Part shown: positions 48,249 through 57,697 of the stretch, piece by piece | Layout of the letters: every line of letters starts with the position of its first letter | Numbering within the stretch: position 1 is the first letter of the stretch | Source: Myxococcales bacterium | GTDB lineage: Bacteria; Myxococcota; Myxococcia; Myxococcales; Anaeromyxobacteraceae | Assembly (NCBI GenBank): GCA_021818285.1 | Contig: JAKAEO010000001.1 | Location: forward strand, 1 to 64,000 | Length of the DNA stretch: 64,000 bases | Reading direction: 5' to 3' | The notes under the pieces: model-generated | Database searches by the model: none | Told to the model about the DNA's origin: nothing | What the model saw: only the letters and a program-made list of their open reading frames with translations | Made by a program: the position numbers and the translations under genes

Positions 48249-48965
48249 ATGTGGGAAGAGACCCGGCGCATCTTCGTGGAGTCGATGGAGGAGGTGGTGC
48301 GCGCCACCGCCCGCATCCTCCCCAGCATCCTGGCGATGCTGCTCTTCTTCGTGCTGGCCGCGGTCCTGGCCACGGTGGCCCGCTGGGCGGTGCGCCGGGC
48401 CTGCGAGCGGCTCTCGCTGGACGAGCGGCTGCGCGAGTGGGGCGTGGCGACCCCGGACCGGGACGGGCGGGCGCCGCCCTCCCGCCTGGTCGCCGGCCTG
48501 TCCTTCTGGGCGGTGCTGGCCGCCGGCGCCTTCCTCGGCCTGTCGGCGCTGAACGCCCCGGCGGTCGCCTCCCTGTCGATGCGGCTGGTCGAGTACCTGC
48601 CCCGCGTGGTGCTGGCGATCGTGGTCATGGGGGCCGGCCTGGCCGCGGGGCGGTTCGTCGAGCGCGGCGTCCTCATCGGCGCCGTGAACATGGGGCTGGA
48701 GTCGGCGCGGATGGTGGCGCTCGGCGCGCGCTGGCTGGTGATCCTGCTGGCCGCGGCCGGCGCGCTGGAGCAGGCGGGGTTGGGCTCGGCGGTGGTGACG
48801 GTGGCCTTCGGCGCGGTGTTCGGGGGCATCTCGCTGGCCTTCGGGCTGGCGGTCGGGCTCGGCGCCCGCGACCTGGTGGCGCGGTCGCTGGGCCGGCGCT
48901 TCGGGGAGAAGCCGCCGGCCGGCGACGCCGAGGGGACGGAGCGGAACCGGCTCCGCCACCTGTGA
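48249..48965 (+). CDS. Small mechanosensitive-channel-like membrane protein
   Basis: A 238-residue protein with helices near 24-44, 84-104, 112-135 and 155-205. VVTVAFGAVFGGISLAFGLA, then VGLGARDLVARSL resembles the pore-lining TM3 of MscS-type channels (TM_helix family), but the cytoplasmic beta domain is missing. AGGAGG precedes the ATG, 10 bases after the glycosyltransferase stop, so they are co-expressed. It may be an osmotic valve paired with osmolyte synthesis. Confidence 0.7.
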   Translation: MWEETRRIFVESMEEVVRATARILPSILAMLLFFVLAAVLATVARWAVRRACERLSLDERLREWGVATPDRDGRAPPSRLVAGLSFWAVLAAGAFLGLSALNAPAVASLSMRLVEYLPRVVLAIVVMGAGLAAGRFVERGVLIGAVNMGLESARMVALGARWLVILLAAAGALEQAGLGSAVVTVAFGAVFGGISLAFGLAVGLGARDLVARSLGRRFGEKPPAGDAEGTERNRLRHL

Positions 48966-48981
48966 CCGGGCCCGGGGCGGG

Positions 48982-50643
48982 CTACCCGGTCCGCGCCGCC
49001 GCCGGCGCGCGCAGCTCGAACCAGGCGAAGCCGTAGCCCCCCAGGCTCACCGGCCAGGGGCCCCGCTCGATGCGGGGGAACTCGGTGTAGCCGAGCATCT
49101 CCACCGGGACGCGTCCCGCGAAGGCCTGGAGGTCGAGGGCGCTGGGCTGCATGTGGCGGGAGAGGTTGGCGACGCAGAGGACGGTGTCCTCCCCCCAGCG
49201 GCGGACGTAGGCGAGGATCCGCCGGTTGGTGCCGGAGACGAACTCCAGCGAGCCGCGGCCGAAGACCCGGAACTGCTTGCGCAGCCGGATCAGGTTCTGC
49301 ATCCAGCGCAGCAGCGAGGAGGGGTCGCGCAGCTGCGCCTCGACGTTCACCGCGGCGCAGCCGTAGACCGGGTCGGTGATGGGGGCGGAGTAGAGCGCCT
49401 CCGGGGGCGCGGCGGAGAAGCCGGCGCTCGGCGCGCCGCTCCACTGCATGGGGGTCCGCACCCCGTCCCGGTCCGGGCGCAGGACGTCGTCCCCCATCCC
49501 GATCTCGTCGCCGTAGTAGACGGTGGGCGTGCCGGGCATCGAGAAGAGCAGGCTGTTCAGCAGCTCGACGCGGCGCCGGGCGTTGTCCACCAGCGGGGCG
49601 AGCCGGCGCCGGATGCCCACGTTGAGGCGCGCCCGCGGGTCGCGGGCGTAGGCCAGGACCATGTAGTCGCGCTCCTCCTCCGAGACCATCTCCAGGGTCA
49701 GCTCGTCGTGGTTCCGCAGGAACAGCCCCCACTGGCAGGCCTCGGGGATGGCCGGGGTGCGTCGCAGGATGTCGACGATGGGGGCCGCGTCCTCCAGCCG
49801 CAGCGCCATGAAGACCCGGGGCATGAGCGGGAAGTGGAAGGCCATGTGGCACTCGTCCCCGTCGCCGAAGTAGGGCCGGACGTCCCAGGGCCACTGGTTG
49901 GCCTCGGCGAGGAGCATCCTCCCCGGGAACTCGCGGTCCAGCGCCGCCCGCAGCTCGCGGAGGACGGCGTGGGTCTCGGGGAGGTTCTCGCAGCTCGTCC
50001 CCTCCCGCTCCACCAGGTAGGGGACGGCGTCGAGGCGGAAGCCGTCCACCCCCATCCCCGCCCAGAAGCGCAGGACGTCGAGCAGCTCGGCGCGCACCCG
50101 GGGGTTGTCGAAGTTCAGGTCGGGCTGGTGCGAGAAGAAGCGGTGCCAGTAGAACGCCCCCGCCTCCTCGTCCCAGGTCCAGTTGGAGCGCTCGGTGTCG
50201 GTGAAGATGATCCGCGTCCCGGCGTACTTCCGGTCGTCGGCGCTCCAGACGTAGTAGTCGCGCTCCGGCGAGCCGGGCGGCGCCCGGCGGGCCCGCTGGA
50301 ACCAGGGGTGGCGGTCGGAGGTGTGGTTCAGGACCAGCTCCACCAGCACCGCGATGCCGCGCCGGTGGGCCTCGGCGAGCAGCCGCCGGAAGTCCTCCAG
50401 GGTCCCGTAGGCCGGGTGCACGCCGCGGTAGTCGGCGACGTCGTAGCCGTCGTCGCGCAGCGGGGAGGGGAAGAAGGGCAGCAGCCAGAGGCAGGTGATC
50501 CCCAGCGCCTCCAGGTAGTCGAGCTTCCCGACCAGCCCGGTGAAGTCGCCGACGCCGTCGCCGTTCCCGTCGGCGAAGGCCTTCACGTGGGTCTCGTAGA
50601 CGATGGCGTCCTTGTACCAGAGCGGATCGCGGTCGACGTCCAT
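48982..50643 (-). CDS. treS: Trehalose synthase (maltose glucosylmutase)
   Basis: A 553-residue GH13_16-type enzyme: [40 protein letters not shown] (nucleophile D205), [11 protein letters not shown] (E247) and [11 protein letters not shown] (D313), with [13 protein letters not shown]. It interconverts maltose and trehalose. The maltokinase domain found fused in some species is absent. GGAGGA precedes ATG 50643. It gives a second trehalose route besides otsAB in the same region. Confidence 0.9.
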   Translation of the reverse strand: MDVDRDPLWYKDAIVYETHVKAFADGNGDGVGDFTGLVGKLDYLEALGITCLWLLPFFPSPLRDDGYDVADYRGVHPAYGTLEDFRRLLAEAHRRGIAVLVELVLNHTSDRHPWFQRARRAPPGSPERDYYVWSADDRKYAGTRIIFTDTERSNWTWDEEAGAFYWHRFFSHQPDLNFDNPRVRAELLDVLRFWAGMGVDGFRLDAVPYLVEREGTSCENLPETHAVLRELRAALDREFPGRMLLAEANQWPWDVRPYFGDGDECHMAFHFPLMPRVFMALRLEDAAPIVDILRRTPAIPEACQWGLFLRNHDELTLEMVSEEERDYMVLAYARDPRARLNVGIRRRLAPLVDNARRRVELLNSLLFSMPGTPTVYYGDEIGMGDDVLRPDRDGVRTPMQWSGAPSAGFSAAPPEALYSAPITDPVYGCAAVNVEAQLRDPSSLLRWMQNLIRLRKQFRVFGRGSLEFVSGTNRRILAYVRRWGEDTVLCVANLSRHMQPSALDLQAFAGRVPVEMLGYTEFPRIERGPWPVSLGGYGFAWFELRAPAAARTG

Positions 50644-50739
50644 CGCTCCTCCGGGCCCCGCGCCCCCCGGCGCCGGCGCCGGGGACACGATACCCCGATT
50701 CGCGGACGGCCCTCCCGGGGGCGCGGCGCGGCGGGGCGC

Positions 50740-53241
50740 CTACGCCTCCTCGCGCCGCTGCCGCCAGAGCCAGGCCGGCAGCGCCACCAGCGCCGCGCCG
50801 ATGCAGGTGAGCTCGCCCAGGGAGGCGAGCAGCCCGAAGCCGCGCAGCGCCCGGCTGTCGGCCACCAGCAGCGAGGCGTAGCCGATGATGGTGGTGAGGG
50901 AGCAGAGGGCCACCGCCCCGCCGGTCTCGTCCAGCACCCGGCGCAGGGAGAGGCCGCGCTCCAGGCGCCAGCGCTGCACGATGTTGGCGGCGTAGTCCAC
51001 CCCGATGCCGAAGGTGATGGGGAGGACCACGAAGTTCAGGAAGTTGAAGCGGACGCGGAAGGCCGCGGCGGCCCCCACCAGCCAGGCGACGCCGAGGAGC
51101 AGGCTGCCGATGACCAGCAGGGAGGGGCGCCACCGCCGGAAGGTGACCGCCACCAGCGCCACCACCAGCGAGAGCGCCAGCGCGGTGGCCTTGGGGCCGT
51201 CGGTGAAGATGGCGCGGGAGATGTCCTCGAAGAGCAGCGACTGGCCCACCGCCTCGGCCCGGGCGCCCGACCGGGCGATGGCCCCGCGGATGAAGCCGAC
51301 GAACTCGTGCAGCTCCTTCGGCCCCAGCACCCCGACCTTCCGCGGGAACACCAGGGCGATGCGGCCGCTGGAGCCGTCCCGCTCCTGGAGCGGCCGGCGC
51401 AGCGCCGAGGGCAGGTCCGCCAGGGTGAAGGTGCGCAGGTCGGTGGGGGGCCGGAAGGCGAGCGCCTGCGCCCGAAGCGCCGGGTCGAGCCGCTCCAGCC
51501 GGGCGTCGGAGAGCGACTCCCGCAGCCGCTGCAGCAGGGGCAGCTTCTCCGCCTGGTCGGGCGGGACCACCGTCTCCAGGGTGCGCACCTCGCGGATCGG
51601 GTCGCCGGCGCCGGCCGCCTCGCGCTCCCGGGCGAGCGCCGCCACCACCCGGGCGAGGTCGGCGGGGGTGTCGCCGCGGATCACCGTGGGGGTGAGGTAG
51701 GCCTGGAAGACCTCGTCCACCTTGTGGCCCCAGTACTGCGAGCCGCTGCGCGCGCTGCGGGCGGAGCGGAGCCGGTCGAGGTCGTACTCCACCACCGGGC
51801 CGCGGTAGGAGAGGACGGCGGCGCCGGCGGCGAGGAGCAGGGCCACCGTGGCGATCCGGACCGCCCGCCCGTGCCGCTCCGCCAGGTCGGCGGCCCACTC
51901 GCCCACCCGCGTGCGGTGGACCGGCACCGGCGCCCGGTCCCCGCCGTCGAGCACCGCCACCAGCGGCGGCAGGACCAGGTAGGCGCTCACCCAGCACAGC
52001 GCCATCCCCAGGCCGCCGATGACGCCGAACTGGCTGAAGCCGCGGAAGTCGGTGACGGCGAGCGACAGGTAGGAGAGGCCGGCGGCGAAGGAGGCGACGA
52101 AGGTGGCCGCCAGCGTCCCGGCGGTGGCGCGCTCCAGCGAGGGCTCCAGCGCCGCGCCGCGCCGCCGCTCCTCCAGGTAGCGGGCCACGTAGATGATGGA
52201 GACGTTGATGCCGTTCCCCACCACGATCGAGCCCAGGAAGGCGGTGTTGGCGTTCAGGTAGCCGACCAGCGCCCAGGAGAGGCCGAAGGTGACGGCGCAC
52301 CCGGCCGCCAGCGACCCGGCGATGGCGAGGATGGAGCGCCAGCGCCGGAAGTAGACCCAGAGCGAGAGCAGGACCAGGGAGAGCACCACCACGGTGGAGG
52401 AGACCAGGTCGGCGGCGAGCGACTCCTGCTCCTCGAGCACCGAGGCCACCTCGCCGTCGTAGCCGACGCGGACCGCCGGGTCGTAGCTCGCCGGCTCGAC
52501 CTCCGCCACCACCCGCTTCACCGCGTCCAGCAGGGCGCGGCCGGCCCGGGCGCCGGTGGCGTCCTCGGGCGGCCGGACCAGCAGCACCAGCAGCCGGCCG
52601 TCGGGGGTCTGGAAGTAGCCGTTGCGGAAGCGCGCCAGGAGCGCGGTCGCGCCGCCGTACTTCCGCTCGATGTCGGAGAGGTCGAGCGGCGGCGCCGGGT
52701 CGGCCCGGGCCTCCTCGCCCTCGCCGAGGATGTCGAGGAGCGGGTTGGCCCGCCGCTTCTCCCAGGCGACCCGCCGGTCGACGCGCCGCTGGATCTCCCG
52801 GAGGTCCTCCACCGACAGGTAGAAGCCGCCGAAGCGGCGCAGGAAGGCCTCCTGCGCGTCCACCCGGTAGTCCACCGTGGAGACCATCGACCGCGGCAGC
52901 CGCCGCAGCCGGTACGCCAGCGCGTCGGCGAGCCGCTCCAGCCCCTCCGGATCCTTCCCCTCCAGCACCACCGAGAGGTGGATGACCGAGTGGAGCCTGG
53001 GCGCCACGGTGCGCGCCGCCACCACGCTGGGCGCCGTCGCCGGGAGCAGCTCCTCGATGTCGGAGCGGAGGTCGGAGTAGAGCAGCGCGGAGAGCGCCGC
53101 GCCGGCGAGCGAGAGCAGCAGCGTCCCCCAGAGCACCGGGCGCCGGTGGCGCAGGAGCCAGGGGACGAGCCGGCGGGCGATCCGCTCCGCCAGGCCCGGG
53201 CCCCGGCCCCCGCCGCCCGCCGCCGGGAGGGCGTCCCTCAC
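50740..53241 (-). CDS. RND-superfamily (MMPL/HpnN-like) lipid exporter
   Basis: The gene encodes 833 residues from GTG 53241, overlapping the oxidoreductase stop (GTGA). Two halves, each with one helix, a large periplasmic domain and five helices, contain IVVGNGINVSIIYVARYLEE and LPITFGIGVDYAANIVQRWR. Size and layout match HpnN-type hopanoid/lipid RND transporters rather than drug pumps. With the divergent TolC-like and MlaC-like genes, it probably moves a lipid to the outer membrane. It is the third gene after the aminotransferase and Gfo/Idh genes. Confidence 0.87.
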   Translation of the reverse strand: MRDALPAAGGGGRGPGLAERIARRLVPWLLRHRRPVLWGTLLLSLAGAALSALLYSDLRSDIEELLPATAPSVVAARTVAPRLHSVIHLSVVLEGKDPEGLERLADALAYRLRRLPRSMVSTVDYRVDAQEAFLRRFGGFYLSVEDLREIQRRVDRRVAWEKRRANPLLDILGEGEEARADPAPPLDLSDIERKYGGATALLARFRNGYFQTPDGRLLVLLVRPPEDATGARAGRALLDAVKRVVAEVEPASYDPAVRVGYDGEVASVLEEQESLAADLVSSTVVVLSLVLLSLWVYFRRWRSILAIAGSLAAGCAVTFGLSWALVGYLNANTAFLGSIVVGNGINVSIIYVARYLEERRRGAALEPSLERATAGTLAATFVASFAAGLSYLSLAVTDFRGFSQFGVIGGLGMALCWVSAYLVLPPLVAVLDGGDRAPVPVHRTRVGEWAADLAERHGRAVRIATVALLLAAGAAVLSYRGPVVEYDLDRLRSARSARSGSQYWGHKVDEVFQAYLTPTVIRGDTPADLARVVAALAREREAAGAGDPIREVRTLETVVPPDQAEKLPLLQRLRESLSDARLERLDPALRAQALAFRPPTDLRTFTLADLPSALRRPLQERDGSSGRIALVFPRKVGVLGPKELHEFVGFIRGAIARSGARAEAVGQSLLFEDISRAIFTDGPKATALALSLVVALVAVTFRRWRPSLLVIGSLLLGVAWLVGAAAAFRVRFNFLNFVVLPITFGIGVDYAANIVQRWRLERGLSLRRVLDETGGAVALCSLTTIIGYASLLVADSRALRGFGLLASLGELTCIGAALVALPAWLWRQRREEA

Positions 53242-54353
53242 GGCGCGGACCGGCCGCCCGGCCCGGGAGCCGAGAGGGGCAACTCGCGGCAGCCGTCCGC
53301 GGCCGAGCGGTAGGCGGTGGTGATGACCTCGATGCAGCGCCAGGCGTCCCGGGCCTCGGCCCCGGCGAAGTCGCCCGCGTCCACCGCGGCGAGGAAGCCG
53401 TCGAACATGGCGTTGAACCAGCGGGTGTGGCTCGCGTCCATCCACTCCGAGTCGAGGGTGCGCCGCTCCACGTCCCAGGTGACCGCCCCCTGCGCCACCT
53501 CCGGCCCCGACGTCCGCCGCATCACCGCCAGCTGCAGCTCGTCGTCGTCCACGGTCACGGCGCCGGCCTCGCCCTGCACCGTGTAGATGACCTTGCGGAC
53601 GCCGGCGGTCCAGGTGAGGTGGGCGTGGGCCAGCCGCCCCCCCGGGAAGGTGAGCACCGCCGAGAAGTTGTCCTCGGTGTCCCAGCGCTCCGGCTCCTGG
53701 TTGGCCATCTTGGCGGTCACCGCCACCGGCCAGTCCTTCATCCAGTCGAAGGTGAGGTAGAGGGTGTGGCTGCCGTGGTCCATGGCGATGCCGCCCCCCG
53801 ACCAGCGGACCTGGCGGCGCCAGTGGGTGTTCCACTCGGGGACCCCCTTGGCGTGGGTGTTGCGGAAGGTCTCCAGGGTCACCGAGCGCACCGTGCCGAT
53901 GCGCCCGGAGGCGATGATCTCGCGCACCGCCGAGACCACCGGGGCGTGCTTGTAGTTGTGGCAGGGGTAGAGCACCCGGCGGGCCCGGGCGGCGTGCTCC
54001 AGCAGCGCGGTGGCGTCGGCCAGGGTGGTGGTGAGCGGCTTCTCGCAGAGGACGTGGAGCCCGAGGTCGAGGGCCCGGTGGGCGATGGCGGCGTGGTCGC
54101 AGGGGGGCGTGGCCACGTCCACGAAGTCGAGGACGCCCGCCTCGGCGGCGAGCAGGGCCGCGGCGTCCGGGTAGGTCCGCGCCCCCGGCAGGCGGGCCGC
54201 CGCCAGCGCCCGGCGCGCCTCGCTGACGTCGGCCACCGCGACGATCTCCACGTCGTCGCGCTTCGCGTAGGCGGGGAGGTGGCCCTGCGCGCCGATGAAG
54301 CCGTGTCCCACCAGGGCGCCGCGGAGCTTCCGGGCCGGGGTGCGGGGTGCCAT
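53238..54353 (-). CDS. Gfo/Idh/MocA-family oxidoreductase
   Basis: A 371-residue NAD(P)-dependent dehydrogenase. Rossmann start LVGHGFIGAQGH, CEKPLTTTLADATALL (catalytic Lys), and a C-terminal domain with MDHGSHTLYLTFDW. The family includes inositol 2-dehydrogenases, sugar-lactone and aldose oxidoreductases. With myo-inositol-phosphate synthase nearby, a cyclitol substrate is worth considering. It lies 24 bases after the aminotransferase and overlaps the RND gene. Confidence 0.88.
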   Translation of the reverse strand: MAPRTPARKLRGALVGHGFIGAQGHLPAYAKRDDVEIVAVADVSEARRALAAARLPGARTYPDAAALLAAEAGVLDFVDVATPPCDHAAIAHRALDLGLHVLCEKPLTTTLADATALLEHAARARRVLYPCHNYKHAPVVSAVREIIASGRIGTVRSVTLETFRNTHAKGVPEWNTHWRRQVRWSGGGIAMDHGSHTLYLTFDWMKDWPVAVTAKMANQEPERWDTEDNFSAVLTFPGGRLAHAHLTWTAGVRKVIYTVQGEAGAVTVDDDELQLAVMRRTSGPEVAQGAVTWDVERRTLDSEWMDASHTRWFNAMFDGFLAAVDAGDFAGAEARDAWRCIEVITTAYRSAADGCRELPLSAPGPGGRSAP

Positions 54354-54377
54354 CGCGTCTCCTCCTCCGCTTCGCGC

Positions 54378-55718
54378 CTAGCGCCAGCCGCCCGAGGCCG
54401 CCAGCGCCGCGAAGGCCTCGTCGAGGAGCGCCAGCCCCTCGAGCGCCGTCTCCCGGTCGATGGTCAGCGCCGGCTGCAGGCGCAGGTGGGGGGTGTAGGC
54501 CATCGCCAGCAGCCCGCGCCGGACGCAGTCCTGGTAGAGCCGCCGGGTGACGGCGGCGTCGAGCGGCTCCCGGGTGGCCCGGTCCTTCACCAGCTCCACC
54601 GCCAGGAACAGGCCGGCGCCGCGCACCGCGCCGACGAAGGGGTGGCGCTCCTGCATCCGCCGCAGCTCCGCCAGCATCTCCGCGCCCACCCGCTCGGCGT
54701 TCTCCCAGAGCCGCTCCTCGCGGATGGTGCGCACCGAGGCCAGCGCCGCGGCGGCGGCGAGCGGGTTCCCGCCGTAGCTGGAGGAGGCGCCGGAGGGGTC
54801 GGCCCAGGGGCGGGTGTCGGCCACGGCGCTCCGGGTGAGCACGCCGCTCACCGGGAAGCCGGAGCCGAACCCCTTGCCCAGGGTGACCACGTCGGGCCGG
54901 GTGCCCGAGTGGTCCACGCCCCAGGGCCGGCCGGTCCGGCCGAAGCCGGTGATCATCTCGTCGGCGATGAAGAGCGCGCCGACCTCGCGGGCCGCCTCCG
55001 CCACCGCCGGGAGGAACCCGGGCGGCGGGACGACGTTCCCGGCGGTGCCCTGCATGGGCTCGGCGATCACCGCCGCCACCGGGCCGCCGGGCTGGGCCCG
55101 CAGCGCGCGGCGCGCGAACTCGGCGCAGGCCAGGCCGCAGGAGGGGAGCTCGAGCCCGAAGGGGCAGCGGTAGCAGTCGGCGTAGGGGATGAGCGTGGCC
55201 CCGGCCGGGAGCGGTCCCAGCGCGGTGCGGGAGCGGGAGCCGAGCAGCGCCGCCGCCCCGGCGGTCTTCCCGTGGAAGCCGCCCCAGAAGCCCACCACCT
55301 CCTGGCGCCCGGTGTGCTGGCGGGCGAGCCGCAGCGCCGACTCCACCGCCTCCGAGCCGCCGGAGTAGAGCTGCAGCCGGTCGAGCCCGTCCGGCGCCAG
55401 GGCGCAGACCTCGTTCACCAGCTCGGCGCGCGGCGCGGTGGTGAAGCTGCCGACGGTGAGCCGGGCGGCCTGGGCGGACAGCGCCGCGACGTACCGGGGG
55501 TGGCAGTGGCCCAGGGCGTTCACGCCGATGCCGCCGATGAGGTCCACGTAGACGTTGCCGTCCACGTCGGTGAGGGTGGAGCCGGAGCCGCTCTCCATGG
55601 CCACGCCGGCCCACAGGGCGAAGCCCTGCAGGCCGGGGGCGAGGTGGCGCTGCTCGGAGGCGACGATCTCCCGCGACCGGGGGCCGGGGACGGGGGTGCG
55701 GATGCGCGCTTTCGTCAT
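54378..55718 (-). CDS. Class III PLP aminotransferase
   Basis: A 446-residue GabT/ArgD-like enzyme: LYSGGSEAVESALRLAR, GFWGGFHGKTAG, FIADEMITGFGRTGR and the PLP Lys in VVTLGKGFGSGFPV. A Cys-rich insert YADCYRCPFGLELPSCGLAC is present, as in some family members. It is the first gene of the minus-strand operon (aminotransferase, oxidoreductase, RND). HpnO, which aminates hopanoids, belongs to this class, but no squalene-hopene cyclase is visible. The acceptor may be a sugar, cyclitol or lipid ketone. Confidence 0.88.
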   Translation of the reverse strand: MTKARIRTPVPGPRSREIVASEQRHLAPGLQGFALWAGVAMESGSGSTLTDVDGNVYVDLIGGIGVNALGHCHPRYVAALSAQAARLTVGSFTTAPRAELVNEVCALAPDGLDRLQLYSGGSEAVESALRLARQHTGRQEVVGFWGGFHGKTAGAAALLGSRSRTALGPLPAGATLIPYADCYRCPFGLELPSCGLACAEFARRALRAQPGGPVAAVIAEPMQGTAGNVVPPPGFLPAVAEAAREVGALFIADEMITGFGRTGRPWGVDHSGTRPDVVTLGKGFGSGFPVSGVLTRSAVADTRPWADPSGASSSYGGNPLAAAAALASVRTIREERLWENAERVGAEMLAELRRMQERHPFVGAVRGAGLFLAVELVKDRATREPLDAAVTRRLYQDCVRRGLLAMAYTPHLRLQPALTIDRETALEGLALLDEAFAALAASGGWR

Positions 55719-55737
55719 GGCCGAGGGCCCCGGATAC

Positions 55738-55766
55738 TTGAACGCCCCCCCGTTGCCAAGTAGATA
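55738..55766 (+). promoter_or_regulatory. Divergent promoters between the aminotransferase and TolC-like operons
   Basis: Plus strand: TTGAAC (55738-55743), 17 bases, TAGATA (55761-55766), about 30 bases before the TTG start at 55797. On the minus strand TTGGCA, 17 bases and TATCCG give a weaker promoter for the aminotransferase operon in the same 78-base gap. Face-to-face overlap implies joint control of the two transport/biosynthesis operons. Confidence 0.6.
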
Positions 55767-55796
55767 TTCACCGCCCAGCCTCCCCGCCGGGGATCC

Positions 55797-57143
55797 TTGC
55801 CCAGCGCACTCCTCGCCGCTTTCGCCCTGTCCGCCGCCCCGACCTGCGGCCCGCTCGACCTCGACGCCGCGATGTCGCTCGCGGCCTCGCGCAGCGACGA
55901 GGTGGCGGTGCGGCTCGCCGACCGATCGTCGGCCGAGGCCGACGCCGCCCTGGCCCGCGCGGCGCGCCTGCTCCCCTCGGCCAGCGCCACCCTGCTCCTC
56001 GGCCCGGTGCCGCGGGCCCGCGGCGACGTGGTGGACTCGCCCGACTCGAACCGCAGCCTGCGCGGGCTCGGCCCGGCCGGGCGCGTCGAGGTGGAGGCGG
56101 TCCAGCCGCTCTTCACCTGGGGGCGGCTGGACGCCGCCCGCGACGCCGCCGCGGCCGGGGTCCGGGCCCGGACGCTGCTCGTCGAGGAGCAGCGGCTGGA
56201 GGTGGAGCAGCGGGTGGTCCGGCTCTACTGGGGCGAGGCGCTGGGCCGCCGGCTGCTCGCCCTGGCCGCCGAGGTGGAGAAGGCGCTCGACGAGGTGGAC
56301 CGGCGGGTGGCCGAGTCGCTGGCGCGGGGCGACGGCGCCGTCACCGAGTCGGACCGCCACCGCGTGGACCACTTCCGCGGGCTGCTCCGGCAGCGGAAGG
56401 CCGACGCCGCCCGGGGCCGGGAGCTGGCGCGCGTCGGGCTGGCCGCCACCCTGGGGCTCCTGCCCGAGCAGCTCCGTCTCGCCGAGGTGCCCCTGGAGGC
56501 GCCGGCGGCGCCGATCCCGGCGGCCGCGGAGGCGCGGGCCCTGGCCGAGCGGCAGCGGGCCGACCTGCGCGCCCTGGACGCCGCCATCGCCGCCCGCGAC
56601 GCCGAGGTGCGGGCCGAGGAGGCGGCCGCCCGGCCCCAGCTCTTCCTGGGCGGCTACTTCCGCTACGCCTACGCGCCGAACCGGGACATCCAGTCCAACC
56701 CCTGGGTCCACGACCCCTTCAACGAGCTGTCGATGGGGCTGGCGCTGGGGGTGCGGCAGGACCTGGCGGTCCCGATGCTCTCGGCGCGCGCCGAGAAGGC
56801 GCTGCGGGAGCGGGCGGCGCTGGAGGCGCGGCGCCGGGCGCTGGCGCGGCTGGTGGACTTCCAGGTGGACGGGGCGCTCGCCGACCTGCGCGCCGCCGCC
56901 GACAAGCTCGACGCCGCCCGCGCCACCGAGGGCTCGGGCCGGGCCTGGTTCCGCGCCGCCGGGCTCGACTTCGCCGCCGGCCTGACCGAGGCCAAGGACC
57001 TGCTCGAGGCCTACGCCGGCTACGCCGAGAGCCAGGGCTGGCTGGCCCAGGCCACCTACGACCTGCTCGCGGCCCGCGCCGGGCTGGACCAGGCCACCGG
57101 GACGCTGGTCCCGCGGAGGGAAGCCACGTGCGCCTTGCCCTGA
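55797..57143 (+). CDS. TolC-like outer-membrane efflux protein
   Basis: The gene encodes 448 residues from TTG 55797 behind GGGGA. Alanine-rich signal peptide, then the duplicated OEP helical pattern (LDLDAAMSLAASRSDEVAVR; EVEAVQPLFTWGRLDAARDA; SQGWLAQATYDLLAARAGLD). It should be the outer-membrane channel for the nearby RND exporter. It overlaps the next gene by 16 bases. Confidence 0.85.
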   Translation: MPSALLAAFALSAAPTCGPLDLDAAMSLAASRSDEVAVRLADRSSAEADAALARAARLLPSASATLLLGPVPRARGDVVDSPDSNRSLRGLGPAGRVEVEAVQPLFTWGRLDAARDAAAAGVRARTLLVEEQRLEVEQRVVRLYWGEALGRRLLALAAEVEKALDEVDRRVAESLARGDGAVTESDRHRVDHFRGLLRQRKADAARGRELARVGLAATLGLLPEQLRLAEVPLEAPAAPIPAAAEARALAERQRADLRALDAAIAARDAEVRAEEAAARPQLFLGGYFRYAYAPNRDIQSNPWVHDPFNELSMGLALGVRQDLAVPMLSARAEKALRERAALEARRRALARLVDFQVDGALADLRAAADKLDAARATEGSGRAWFRAAGLDFAAGLTEAKDLLEAYAGYAESQGWLAQATYDLLAARAGLDQATGTLVPRREATCALP

Positions 57144-57697
57144 CGCTCGCCGCCCTGCTCGCCGCCGGCGGGTCGGCCACCGACGCCCTGCGCGAGCGGG
57201 ACGCCGAGGTCCGCGCCGCCCTGCCCGCGCCGGGGAAGGAGCCGGACGAGGCTGCGCGGCGCCGCATCGAGGCCATCGTCGCCCGCACCGTGGACCTCCG
57301 CGGGATGCTCCAGGCCGCCCTGGGGCCGCGCTGGGGCCGGATCACCGAGAAGCAGCGGCGCCGGCTGCTGGCCGCCTTCGAGAAGCGCTTCCGCGCCGTC
57401 GGCGGCGCCCAGCTGGACGATTACCGCTCGGCGCAGATCGAGTACCTGCCGGAGGAGCCGGAGGGCGACCGGGTGCGGGTGCCGACCCGGCTCACCGTGA
57501 AGGGGGAGACCACGCCGGTGGCGTACCTGCTGGCCCCGGAGAAGGGCGGCTGGCGCATCGTCGACGTGGTGGTGGACGGCGTCTCCACCGTCGGGAACTA
57601 CCGGGCCTCCTTCGCGCGGGTCATCGCCAAGGAGGGGGTGGACGGGCTCGCCGCCCGGCTGGAGCGGGGCGCCGCCGCCGCGGGGCGGGCCCCGTGA
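57128..57697 (+). CDS. MlaC/HpnM-like lipid carrier
   Basis: The gene encodes 189 residues from GTG 57128 with strong GGAGGGA. Signal peptide (about 1-17), then the Ttg2D/MlaC fold: ITEKQRRRLLAAFEKRFRAV and the ending IVDVVVDGVSTVGNYRASFA, which is diagnostic. MlaC and HpnM carry phospholipid or hopanoid between membranes. Position between TolC-like and phosphatidyltransferase genes supports lipid traffic. Confidence 0.88.
   Translation: MRLALTLAALLAAGGSATDALRERDAEVRAALPAPGKEPDEAARRRIEAIVARTVDLRGMLQAALGPRWGRITEKQRRRLLAAFEKRFRAVGGAQLDDYRSAQIEYLPEEPEGDRVRVPTRLTVKGETTPVAYLLAPEKGGWRIVDVVVDGVSTVGNYRASFARVIAKEGVDGLAARLERGAAAAGRAP

Noticed and set aside
45335-52300. 2321-residue minus-strand frame
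   Set aside because: Only the last 504 codons are malQ. The upstream part is antisense to the GT81-like and channel-like genes and out of frame with treS and RND.
50740-57697. Hopanoid (hpn) gene cluster
   Set aside because: HpnN-, HpnM- and HpnO-like proteins are present, but no squalene-hopene cyclase, squalene synthase or HpnH is seen, while sphingolipid genes are adjacent. A hopanoid role is therefore less likely, though not excluded.
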